Assembly (NCBI GenBank): GCA_002724505.1
Contig: PBOV01000003.1
Location: 1-8,735 of the forward strand
Reading direction: 5' to 3'
Length of the DNA stretch: 8,735 bases
Source of the DNA: Rhodospirillaceae bacterium
GTDB taxonomy: Bacteria > Pseudomonadota > Alphaproteobacteria > MPNO01 > UBA2964
Positions 1-6,514 of the stretch are shown here, piece after piece. The translations under genes were made by a program, and so were the position numbers. A model generated the notes under the pieces. The model was not told the origin of the DNA. It made no database searches and worked only from the letters and a program-made list of their open reading frames with translations. Each line of letters starts with the position of its first letter. The stretch's first letter is position 1.

Positions 1-105
1 TCACTTGATCAGTTAAACCCCACCTATTTAGCCCCGGCAAGACCAGTCAATTCGGCCCACGAAATGAGTGCGTTTCCTCATATTCCTGGTGGTCGCCTAA
101 CGTAA
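1..105 (+). CDS. C-terminal end of an FMN-dependent 2-hydroxy-acid dehydrogenase (5' partial)
   Basis: Frame 1 is open from the window edge to TAA at 103-105 and gives 34 residues, ending in HEMSAFPHIPGGRLT. The complete FMN enzyme that follows ends in HEHSAFPHLPGGQVS, and the residues before this tail also match (SLDQLNP here, SLNQLSS there). The fragment is therefore best read as the end of a tandem paralogue of the next gene. No catalytic residue lies inside the visible part, so activity cannot be judged. Only 45 bases separate its stop from the next start, with no hairpin or promoter obvious between them, which suggests the two genes are co-transcribed. Confidence rests on the C-terminal match alone. 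Confidence 0.8.
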   Translation, partial: SLDQLNPTYLAPARPVNSAHEMSAFPHIPGGRLT

Positions 106-140
106 AAAATCGAAACGAAGTTAAATCTAACTCGTATTCC

Positions 141-146
141 GGAGAA
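141..146 (+). promoter_or_regulatory. Ribosome binding site of the complete FMN enzyme gene
   Basis: GGAGAA lies a few bases before ATG 151 (six bases from the end of GGAG), an ordinary Shine-Dalgarno placement. It supports translation starting at 151, not at a later in-frame ATG. Confidence 0.7.
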
Positions 147-150
147 CGCA

Positions 151-1224
151 ATGAGCGAAGCTATTTTTGAAACTACTCACGATATGATCATGATGGCACG
201 GCGCAATCTTGATCAAGATAACTGGGACTATATATGTGGTGCTGCGGAGAGTGAGACATCACTGCGACGAAATCGAATGGCTTTAGATTGCCTTGCCTTT
301 CGTCCGCGGATTTGCCGTGACGTCAGTGAAATTAATACGGAAACAGATTTTTTTGGCCACAAACTGCGTATCCCGGTTTTCCTCGCACCCATGGGTGGCA
401 TTGAAAGATTTTCAGCAAATGGTGGCATCGATGTAGACAATGCTGCGGAGCAATTTGGTAGTGTCAATTTTCTTTCGACCGTCTGCCAACCCAGCTTAGA
501 AGAAGTCGCAGAAAACACGCCTCACGCCAAATCATTTCAAATTTATGTACGAGGAGATGATGACTGGATAAGAGATTTAGTAAAGCGCGCAGTGAAAGCT
601 CAATACTCATCAGTTACGCTTACCGTCGACTCTGCTTTCTATGGCAACCGTGAAAGGCTTAACCCCGCACAGCTAGCACTCAGGCGCGTGCCAGCTCGGG
701 AATGGCAAAAGAAAATTACCTGGGAGACAGTTAAGCTAATTAAGGATGCCCTTGGTTATATCCCGCTCATTCTCAAAGGCATCATGACCGCTGAAGATGC
801 GGCCCTTGCTGTCGAACACAATGTAGAAGGCATTTATATTTCAAACCATGGTGGCCGTCAGCTAGATCATGTCCTCGGTAATATTCAAATGCTACCCGAA
901 GTGGTCTCCGCGGTTGACGGTAAGGCGGAGGTCTTTATCGACGGAGGTTTCACTCGAGGCACAGATGTTGTTAAAGCGCTGATATTGGGGGCGAAAGCCG
1001 TTGGTATTGGAAGATTGCAAGCCTATGCTTTAGGTGCAGGTGGGGCTGAGGGCCTTATCCGCTGCTTGGAGTTATTGGAACAAGAAATAAATACTACAAT
1101 GGGCCTAATCGGCGTTACTTCCCTTAATCAACTATCATCCGAAAGCATCACTGAAGCAATGCCAGTAATGCTACCTCATGAACATTCAGCGTTTCCGCAT
1201 TTACCAGGTGGACAGGTGAGTTAA
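151..1224 (+). CDS. FMN-dependent 2-hydroxy-acid dehydrogenase (lactate/glycolate/mandelate family)
   Basis: A 357-residue protein of the family that oxidises a 2-hydroxy acid to a 2-oxo acid with FMN; spinach glycolate oxidase is slightly longer. The whole chain is one TIM-barrel domain. Expected catalytic positions are visible: Tyr27 (DYICGAA), Gln130/Tyr132 (QIY), Asp160 (LTVD), Arg167 (GNRE), Lys209 (LILKG, FMN N5 region), and His233 and Arg236 in SNHGGRQLD, His233 being the base that starts hydride or carbanion chemistry. Phosphate-binding segments follow: DGGFTRGTD (264-272) and GIGR (285-288). Gly82 in APMGG occupies the place of Ala79 of glycolate oxidase, as in mandelate dehydrogenase, which suggests a dehydrogenase that reacts poorly with oxygen. 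The loop after residue 170 is short and has no membrane-binding insert, and there is no signal peptide, so a soluble cytoplasmic enzyme is expected. The electron acceptor and substrate are unknown. It follows a paralogue in tandem. Confidence 0.93.
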   Translation: MSEAIFETTHDMIMMARRNLDQDNWDYICGAAESETSLRRNRMALDCLAFRPRICRDVSEINTETDFFGHKLRIPVFLAPMGGIERFSANGGIDVDNAAEQFGSVNFLSTVCQPSLEEVAENTPHAKSFQIYVRGDDDWIRDLVKRAVKAQYSSVTLTVDSAFYGNRERLNPAQLALRRVPAREWQKKITWETVKLIKDALGYIPLILKGIMTAEDAALAVEHNVEGIYISNHGGRQLDHVLGNIQMLPEVVSAVDGKAEVFIDGGFTRGTDVVKALILGAKAVGIGRLQAYALGAGGAEGLIRCLELLEQEINTTMGLIGVTSLNQLSSESITEAMPVMLPHEHSAFPHLPGGQVS

Positions 1225-1339
1225 TTAAATGTCATTTTCTATGCTTGCATTCGACGCTGTATTTTCGACAAAGGTTGTGATTGCAGGTATTAATGGGCAG
1301 GCAAGTTTGAGCATTGGCTTGCCATACGTGGCATAAATT

Positions 1340-1362
1340 GACGCTGCATGTTTTAAAGCGTC
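1340..1362 (+). terminator. Weak stem-loop downstream of the FMN enzyme gene
   Basis: GACGCT (1340-1345) and AGCGTC (1357-1362) form a six-pair stem with an 11-base loop, followed by only TTT. It lies about 115 bases after the stop of the FMN gene. The stem is short and the T run minimal, so this is a candidate intrinsic terminator at best. Confidence 0.28.
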
Positions 1363-1556
1363 TTTCAGCACGTGGTTCATGCCCTTAATTTTCAAATTTT
1401 ATACCCGTCCGCCTAGGCTGCACTCATACGCAAACATTTTTGAGCGATTGTTGCTGTTTTCAGGCATTCCTGTCTCTATCTGTCGGGCCTCAGCCAGAGC
1501 AGATCAAAAGGGAATCAAACCCGCTCTTGGTTTATGGAAGAGTTAAAGTACCAATA

Positions 1557-1579
1557 ATCGTTTCTCTCACATCAACGAT
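1557..1579 (-). terminator. Weak stem-loop downstream of the molybdenum subunit gene
   Basis: ATCGTT (1557-1562) and AACGAT (1574-1579) are inverted repeats around an 11-base loop. On the minus strand they lie 32 bases past the stop of the molybdenum subunit gene. The stem is AT-rich and no T run follows directly, so it may not terminate transcription. Confidence 0.22.
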
Positions 1580-1611
1580 CGAAACAGATTTTTCGACTAA
1601 AATACGATGCC

Positions 1612-3948
1612 TTATGCCGCTCGGTTCTTTGCCCTGTTTATTGCCGCCCAAATTTTAGCCGGGGTCGCAGGCATATCTATATGTTGGATGCCATACTCTG
1701 AAAGCGCATCCACAACTGCATTCATAACGCATGGCACAGCTCCAACTGTTCCAGCCTCTCCAGCTCCCTTGCACCCGAGCGGGTTTGTGGCAGTTGGACA
1801 GGGGTTACTCATTACGTCGATATAACTCATATTATCAGCCCGCGGCATTGTATAATCCATAAAAGAACCGGTAACCAACTGGCCGTTATCAGTATCAAAT
1901 TGAATTTCCTCCAGCAAAGCCTGCCCGATTCCATGCGCGACACCACCCATAATCTGACCCTTAAGGGTTAGCGGGTTTAATACAGTGCCAACGTCATCAA
2001 CAACTTTATAGCTAACTATTTCTATCACTCCAGTTTCAGGATCAATTTCGACCTCACAAGCATGACAGCCGTTTGGAAAATTTTCTTTGGGGGCCTCATA
2101 AGTAAACGTTGCTCCAAGACCTGGTTCAATTTCGACAGGCGTGCAGCCCGGCTTATAACTTGTTTTGGCAACTTCCATTAAGCTGATCTTCTTATCGGTT
2201 CCAGCTACAACAAAAGTTCCATCAGCAAATTCTATATCCGTCTCAGCCGTTTCCAAAAGATGGGCTGCAAGTTTCATTGCCTTCTCGATTATCTTTTCAG
2301 AACACCCTAGAACGGCGCTACCACCGAGCGTAGCAGATCGTGATCCACCGGTTCCTCCGCCGAAAGCGAGAATGGAAGTATCTCCCTCGTTAAAGCCAAT
2401 ATCTTCAGGGTCTAAACCTAACTTCTCACACATAATCTGTTTGAAAATTGTCTCATGTCCCTGCCCTTGCTGACTAGTGCCAGCATAAAGCGTTACCGTA
2501 CCCCCGGGATTAAAACGAATTTCAACCTGTTCAATACTTGCCGCAGCAGCGCGTTCGATACTGTTGGAAATTCCAATCCCTCGCAGCTTTCCGTTTTTTT
2601 CCGAAACCTTACGTCGTTCAGGGAAACCATTGTAGTCTGCCATCTCCAGCGCCTTCTCAAGATTATCGCCGAAATTACCACTGTCATAAGTAAACGTAAG
2701 CGCTGTTTTGTAAGGAATATCTTCGGGAGGAATTTGATTAACCCTACGAAGTTCCGCCGGATCTATACCCGTTTTATCCGCCGCTAAATCAATCAATCGC
2801 TCAATTACGTATGATGCCTCGGGTCTTCCGTTCCCTCGGAAGGGACAAATTGGGTTGGTATTAGTGAAGACTGCAGAGACATCGACATACATCGCAGGAA
2901 TGTCATAGGTACCAGCCATTGTCCCAAGATTAGCAATTGGTGGCAGGGTACCCTTACTCGCGAGATAAGCGCCAACATTAGCAAAACTAGTAGCTCGTAC
3001 AGCCAAAAATTTACCATCTTTATCGAGTGCAATCTCCGCATCCCAATAAACATCGCGTCCCTGGTGATCGCTCATAAACCCTTCCGATCGTTCGCAAACC
3101 CACTTAACAGGACGCCCAATTCGCAACGTGGCCCAGGACACCAGAACGTGTTCACGGTAGGTACCGCCCCTCAAGCCAAAGCTACCACCCATATCACCCG
3201 CAACAACCCGGACCTTGGTTTCCGGCATGTTAAAAATTTTTGAGGCCAATTCACCCCTAAGCTGCCAGGGGTAGTGAACGCCGGTATAAAGGGTCAGCAT
3301 ACCCGAACCCTGATTGTAATCACCGATAGCACCACGCGGCTCCATCGTGACATGCGCACTGCGGTTTACTGGCAATTCGCCGCCAGCTATTGTCACGGCT
3401 TTTTCAAACGCCGTTTCTGTCGCTTTCTTGTCCCCCACCGTATGAACAAAGCATACATTGCTGTCATGTTCAGCCCATACTTTTGGTGCATCAGGCTGCG
3501 ACGCGGGAAAGGGCAATGATACCGATGGCAAAGACTCATATTCTACAACAATGAGTTCGGCGGCATCTTTAGCTTGATCGATGGTTTCAGCAACAATCAT
3601 CGCAACATAATCGCCAACCATTTTCACTTCTTTATCAACCAACGGCGGGTTCTCGGGCTCAAACATTCGCGACCCATCACGCTGCTTTTGGACCGGGGTA
3701 CATTTCAACTCTCCATGACCATCATCGATATAATCCTGACCGGTTAAAATTTCGATAACACCCGGCGCGCTCTTCGCGGCAGAAAGGTCCATGGATAAAA
3801 TTTTAGCGTGAGCATAGGGCGAGCGAAGAATATAGGCCCGTGTCTCATTGGGAAGCTGATTATCGTCCATGTACCGGCCACCACCCGTTAATAGACGGGG
3901 GTCCTCAAAACGAGGTACCGGTTGTCCAACACCAAACTTTTCAACCAT
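1612..3948 (-). CDS. Molybdopterin-binding large subunit, xanthine dehydrogenase/CoxL family
   Basis: A 778-residue catalytic subunit of a molybdenum hydroxylase, which adds an oxygen from water to an aldehyde, N-heterocycle or similar carbon. The N-terminal hammerhead domain covers about residues 10-130 (VPRFEDPRLLTGGGRY, then RSPYAHA). The two cofactor-binding domains follow. Motifs seen are GGSFG (254-258), the active-site loop FRGNGRPEA (370-378, resembling the AYRGAGR loop of form II CO dehydrogenase-like proteins), QQGQGHET (493-500), GGSRS (534-538) and KGAGEAG (727-733). Glu731 in the last motif is the expected catalytic base. Length is normal and nothing is broken. The frame opens at GTG 3960, but that GTG is part of GTGGAG, a Shine-Dalgarno site six bases before ATG 3948, so I start at 3948. 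No iron-sulfur (CoxS) or FAD (CoxM) subunit gene is next to it. The CO-specific AYxCSFR loop is absent, so CO oxidation is unlikely; aldehyde oxidation fits the neighbours but is inferred. Confidence 0.94.
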   Translation of the reverse strand: MVEKFGVGQPVPRFEDPRLLTGGGRYMDDNQLPNETRAYILRSPYAHAKILSMDLSAAKSAPGVIEILTGQDYIDDGHGELKCTPVQKQRDGSRMFEPENPPLVDKEVKMVGDYVAMIVAETIDQAKDAAELIVVEYESLPSVSLPFPASQPDAPKVWAEHDSNVCFVHTVGDKKATETAFEKAVTIAGGELPVNRSAHVTMEPRGAIGDYNQGSGMLTLYTGVHYPWQLRGELASKIFNMPETKVRVVAGDMGGSFGLRGGTYREHVLVSWATLRIGRPVKWVCERSEGFMSDHQGRDVYWDAEIALDKDGKFLAVRATSFANVGAYLASKGTLPPIANLGTMAGTYDIPAMYVDVSAVFTNTNPICPFRGNGRPEASYVIERLIDLAADKTGIDPAELRRVNQIPPEDIPYKTALTFTYDSGNFGDNLEKALEMADYNGFPERRKVSEKNGKLRGIGISNSIERAAAASIEQVEIRFNPGGTVTLYAGTSQQGQGHETIFKQIMCEKLGLDPEDIGFNEGDTSILAFGGGTGGSRSATLGGSAVLGCSEKIIEKAMKLAAHLLETAETDIEFADGTFVVAGTDKKISLMEVAKTSYKPGCTPVEIEPGLGATFTYEAPKENFPNGCHACEVEIDPETGVIEIVSYKVVDDVGTVLNPLTLKGQIMGGVAHGIGQALLEEIQFDTDNGQLVTGSFMDYTMPRADNMSYIDVMSNPCPTATNPLGCKGAGEAGTVGAVPCVMNAVVDALSEYGIQHIDMPATPAKIWAAINRAKNRAA

Positions 3949-3954
3949 GCTTTT

Positions 3955-3960
3955 CTCCAC
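3955..3960 (-). promoter_or_regulatory. Ribosome binding site that decides the molybdenum subunit start
   Basis: Read on the minus strand, GTGGAG (3960-3955) precedes ATG 3948 with six bases between. The in-frame GTG at 3960 could be mistaken for a start, but GGAG there is better placed to serve ATG 3948, and no comparable site lies upstream of the GTG. Confidence 0.65.
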
Positions 3961-4028
3961 TCAAAAAATTATTGCCGGCCCTGCCGACGATGAAGAGATA
4001 TTATTCTGCCAATCAATGTAAATAAAGG

Positions 4029-4040
4029 GTAACCGGTGAC
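4029..4040. promoter_or_regulatory. Candidate operator palindrome
   Basis: GTAACCGGTGAC is a 12-base inverted repeat with one mismatched pair, centred on ACCGGT. It sits in the divergent control region, where a shared regulator would be expected to bind. No regulator gene lies in the window, and a single palindrome of this size can arise by chance. Confidence 0.25.
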
Positions 4041-4096
4041 GTAAAGTAGCGGTCTTGATATTCTTTTCTTTATTCCCAATCAATCTCATAAAAAAC

Positions 4097-4105
4097 AAAG
4101 GTGGG
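4097..4105 (+). promoter_or_regulatory. Ribosome binding site that decides the YCII gene start
   Basis: AAAGGTGGG ends six bases before ATG 4112. The same sequence precedes the complete TPP enzyme gene on the other strand. The frame is open back to a TTG at 4055, but the leader it would add is not conserved-looking, and no ribosome site of this quality precedes the TTG. Confidence 0.65.
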
Positions 4106-4111
4106 TTACAA

Positions 4112-4546
4112 ATGAACGAACATGATCTTAGTAAACGCGCACTAGCCCGTGAGCAAGTTTATCTCTGTATTATGACTAATGTTGAACCGCCACCGGAGGG
4201 AAGGCCACCCCGCCAAAGTTTAATGCATGACCACAAAACCTACCTCCGTGACCTAGAGCGCAAGGGTCTTTTATTTGGTGCGGGGCGTCTTTTCAATGAG
4301 GAAGAAAACGAAGATGCCGCTATTGGACATGGCATGATAGTAATCAGGGCCAAAACCCGTGCAAAAGCCGAAGCCATAGCTTTCGAAGAACCCTTCACCA
4401 AGGCGGGCTATCGAACAATGGTACTTTATCCCTGGCAAAGAAATGAAGGAAGTGTAGATATTTCAATTCGTTTAATGGACTCGGTACTCGAGATTGACAG
4501 CCGGACATACGACTTGGTACCCCGTGATGGGGCAGTTAGAACTTAA
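4112..4546 (+). CDS. YCII-related domain protein
   Basis: A 144-residue protein with a YCII-related domain (a dimeric alpha+beta barrel of ferredoxin-like fold). The domain runs from about residue 15 to 115. It shows HKTYLRDLERKGLLFGAGRL (41-60), where His41 lies at the position of the conserved YciI histidine, then the strand GHGMIVIRA (72-80), EEPFTKAGY (92-100) and the closing YPW (106-108). About 35 residues extend past the usual end of the domain. There is no signal peptide or membrane segment. Family members include YciI and the chloromuconolactone dehalogenase ClcF, so a small lyase, isomerase or dehalogenase role is possible, but many members have no known reaction. The gene is divergent from the molybdenum subunit and convergent with the complete TPP enzyme gene, so it probably shares regulation with the former. 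The start is chosen from the ribosome site at 4097-4105. Confidence 0.8.
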   Translation: MNEHDLSKRALAREQVYLCIMTNVEPPPEGRPPRQSLMHDHKTYLRDLERKGLLFGAGRLFNEEENEDAAIGHGMIVIRAKTRAKAEAIAFEEPFTKAGYRTMVLYPWQRNEGSVDISIRLMDSVLEIDSRTYDLVPRDGAVRT

Positions 4547-4570
4547 GATCAAAATCTGACAATTGTTAAT

Positions 4571-4592
4571 GGAACAAGTGTGCACTTGAACC
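4571..4592. terminator. Imperfect palindrome between convergent gene ends, possible bidirectional terminator
   Basis: CAAGTG (4575-4580) and CACTTG (4583-4588) are perfect inverted repeats around TG. A further GG/CC pair lies outside an AA/AA mismatch, extending the symmetry to 4571-4592. It is nearly equidistant from the YCII stop (4546) and the TPP enzyme stop (4625), as expected for a shared terminator. No T run follows on either strand and the hairpin loop is very tight, so it could equally be a protein-binding site or chance. Confidence 0.28.
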
Positions 4593-4624
4593 TTCAACAC
4601 TTTGCTTCGCTGACGCCCCCGTTT

Positions 4625-6409
4625 TTAGGTCAAGGCCGCCTTGCCTTTGCCCCGCATACAGACCGTATCTACCAACGCTGGTTTACCTTTTTTGACCTGC
4701 TCTATAGCGCGGCGTAAAGCATCCTGTACATCGTCACCATTCTCGATTGGACCTTCTGCCCACCAGCCCTGTGAGCGTGCGAGCCCTGCGAAATCAGGGT
4801 CAGGATCCAGCAAATCCATACCAATATACGCGCGCTCGGGATCAGTCCCTCGATTTTTTGCAATTACGATCTGGTGATTCCAGTCGTTGTAATAGGCGCG
4901 GTTATTGTACATTACGATAAGCATTGGAATTTCGTACTTAGCCGCCATCCACAAGGCACCCGCATCAAACATCAAGTCGCCGTCGGGCTGCATATTAATG
5001 CAAAGCCGCCCCGTACCTTTATTAGCTAAAGCGACACCAAGCGAGGTACCAATCTGAGTACCCGTACCTAGTTCGCGCCCACCATGACAGTATGGCCGAT
5101 CAAAGTCCCAAAGGCGTCGTGCCGCATCATGCATAGTGCCAGCTGTGAGGACCCAGTCCTCGTCCTTGATAACCTCCCAAGTTTCAAGGGCTAGACGGCC
5201 AACCGTCATCGGCTCGGAATCCCAATTTTCTTCTGCTTCCTTGCGCCATTGCGCGCGGATCTTGTGATGCTTCGCGCTAATCATTTCCGTTCGCTTGGCA
5301 ATCTTTTCTGCGAGCCCGTCTGTCTTGGCAATGCGCTCTTTCATTAAATCGGATAGCATTGGCGTGGCGGTGACGACATCGGCTGTCATTCGCACATCAG
5401 GGAATAGGGTCCGGGAATAATCCATCGACCATTTACTTATCTCGGTATCGGTCCACCCTATATCGATCCATTTAGCATCCTCTTTAACAGATGGCTTTAC
5501 CGATCGATTTGAAATATCTCGCACGTGGGTATGTTTTTCGAAATCAGCTACGTCAAGGAGCAACACGCAGTCGACACCGTCGTAGCAGGCCTCCTGATCC
5601 ATTGAAAGATTCAACGGATGATTCCCTGGGAAATTAAGGCGAGAGTTCACATCCCACACGCTTGCTCCAAGGGTTTCGGCTATATCAATCACATGATCCC
5701 AACCGTGTGGGGGCCTTGCAGCAAAGTCGGCAACAATAGCCGGACGTTCTGCATCGGCAAGAAGTTTTGCCGCTTCACCCAATGCCGTGGGGTCAGGCGC
5801 GGCCTGAGCAGGGACACGCGCAGCGGATTTTGGAGGCATGTGGATTTCGTGATCAAGTTCAGCTTCCTGTAAACCTGCGTCATAGCACATATAAATGGGT
5901 CCCTGACGTGCCGTCATCATTACGGAGTAGGCACGCGCGAAAGCGTCTGGTACATAATCTATTGTGTTTGGCTGCGCGTCCCATTTAACAAAATCACGTA
6001 AAATTTGGCCTTGCACATTTGCTGAGTGGATCCAGTCAATGAATGGTCGGCGCTTGGGTTCCGCTACCGGACCTGTCGCACCCATGATAAAAACTGGCGC
6101 TCGGTCGAGGTAAGCGTAATAGACTCCCATCGGAGCATGAAGAAGCCCAACAAGATTGTGCACGATAGCAATCATTGGCTCGCCTGTTGCTCGGGCATAG
6201 CCATGTGCCATCTGAACGGCAATTTTCTCGTGGGTGCATAGCATCATCGGCGGGTCATTCTCGCCATAATTGACCAAACTATCATGCAGCCCCCGATAAC
6301 TGGCACCAGGGTTCAACGCTATATGCTTGAACCCGAAATCTTTTATCAGATCGACAATGACATCTGATTGATATTTGACATTTGATTTTTTTATGCCGCC
6401 CTCATTCAT
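4625..6409 (-). CDS. Thiamine pyrophosphate-dependent enzyme, acetolactate synthase/benzoylformate decarboxylase superfamily
   Basis: A complete 594-residue TPP enzyme of the IlvB-like superfamily, which makes or breaks C-C bonds next to a carbonyl. Domains in order: pyrimidine-binding (about 10-185), central (about 205-365) and pyrophosphate-binding (about 400-590). Glu61 in CTHEK is the expected cofactor-activating glutamate. The magnesium and pyrophosphate motif is PDGD (475-478), 24 residues, then Asn502-Asn503. The usual leading Gly of GDG is Pro, but the metal-binding Asp476 and Asn503 remain. His84 (IVHNL) falls, by eye, where benzoylformate decarboxylase has catalytic His70. About residues 363-395 are charged and may form a linker helix. 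Start ATG 6409 follows AAAGGTGGGGA on the minus strand. No FAD-dependence or acetolactate role can be claimed. It is a paralogue of the gene at the right edge, and decarboxylation of a 2-oxo acid fits the neighbours but is inferred. Confidence 0.9.
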   Translation of the reverse strand: MNEGGIKKSNVKYQSDVIVDLIKDFGFKHIALNPGASYRGLHDSLVNYGENDPPMMLCTHEKIAVQMAHGYARATGEPMIAIVHNLVGLLHAPMGVYYAYLDRAPVFIMGATGPVAEPKRRPFIDWIHSANVQGQILRDFVKWDAQPNTIDYVPDAFARAYSVMMTARQGPIYMCYDAGLQEAELDHEIHMPPKSAARVPAQAAPDPTALGEAAKLLADAERPAIVADFAARPPHGWDHVIDIAETLGASVWDVNSRLNFPGNHPLNLSMDQEACYDGVDCVLLLDVADFEKHTHVRDISNRSVKPSVKEDAKWIDIGWTDTEISKWSMDYSRTLFPDVRMTADVVTATPMLSDLMKERIAKTDGLAEKIAKRTEMISAKHHKIRAQWRKEAEENWDSEPMTVGRLALETWEVIKDEDWVLTAGTMHDAARRLWDFDRPYCHGGRELGTGTQIGTSLGVALANKGTGRLCINMQPDGDLMFDAGALWMAAKYEIPMLIVMYNNRAYYNDWNHQIVIAKNRGTDPERAYIGMDLLDPDPDFAGLARSQGWWAEGPIENGDDVQDALRRAIEQVKKGKPALVDTVCMRGKGKAALT

Positions 6410-6455
6410 GAGCTATCCCCACCTTTTAAGTCGTTGACGCGTATTGGCAGAAATT

Positions 6456-6478
6456 AGCAGCCCGGCGCGGGCGGGGCT
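6456..6478 (-). terminator. GC-rich hairpin between the DUF3891 gene and the complete TPP enzyme gene
   Basis: On the minus strand, GCCCG-CGC-CGGGC (6472-6460) forms a five-pair GC stem with a three-base loop. Outer AGC/GCT pairs extend it across an asymmetric bulge to 6478-6456, and AATTT follows. It begins 36 bases after the DUF3891 stop. The stem is strong for this window but the T run is short, so it may only attenuate transcription into the downstream TPP gene or stabilise the upstream message. Confidence 0.42.
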
Positions 6479-6514
6479 AGTCCACTATTGTTAATAAATT
6501 ACCGAAGTCATTTA

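Larger units (their letters stand above)
1225..1611. other. Gene-poor stretch between convergent genes
   Basis: 387 bases between the stop of the FMN enzyme gene and the stop of the molybdenum subunit gene on the other strand. I see no convincing gene. It holds two weak stem-loops, entered separately, and another inverted repeat (GGCAAG at 1300-1305 with CTTGCC at 1318-1323) that has no T run. The 8-base palindrome GCCTAGGC lies at 1411-1418. A 51-codon minus-strand frame (1380 to 1225) begins with ATG and ends directly against the FMN gene stop. Its only purine-rich stretch (AAGGG) sits one base from the ATG, and the product is not recognisable, so it is not called as a gene. Confidence 0.6.
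3949..4111. promoter_or_regulatory. Divergent control region between the molybdenum subunit and YCII genes
   Basis: 163 bases separate the two divergent starts, the only place in the window where genes point away from each other, so two promoters are expected. For the leftward gene, AATAAT on the minus strand (4005-4000) matches five of six bases of a -10 box, about 52 bases before ATG 3948, with no good -35 box. For the rightward gene, TTGATA (4055-4060) matches five of six bases of a -35 box, but the -10 match at normal spacing is poor. A near-palindrome, GTAACCGGTGAC (4029-4040), lies between them and could be an operator. The region is real; the exact boxes are tentative. Confidence 0.5.

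Noticed and set aside
1300..1323. Inverted repeat GGCAAG/CTTGCC as a terminator
   Set aside because: The stem is six pairs with a 12-base loop, and no T run follows on either strand.
1225..1380. A 51-codon minus-strand frame starting with ATG and ending directly against the FMN gene stop
   Set aside because: The only purine-rich stretch lies one base before the ATG, too close for a normal ribosome site. The product is unrecognisable and frames of this length are common by chance.
1440..1825. Two overlapping plus-strand frames of 72 codons each (1440-1658 and 1607-1825)
   Set aside because: They largely overlap the 3' end of the molybdenum subunit gene on the other strand and have low-complexity, unfamiliar products; the first lacks a ribosome site.
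2165..2787. Plus-strand frames of about 100 codons opposite the molybdenum subunit gene
   Set aside because: They lie wholly within a well-supported gene with conserved motifs and encode no recognisable domain.
3949..3960. GTG 3960 as the start of the molybdenum subunit
   Set aside because: The GTG is embedded in GTGGAG, the apparent ribosome site for ATG 3948.
4055..4111. An N-terminal extension of the YCII protein starting at TTG 4055
   Set aside because: ATG 4112 has a strong, correctly spaced ribosome site, and TTGATA at 4055 reads better as promoter sequence than as a start.
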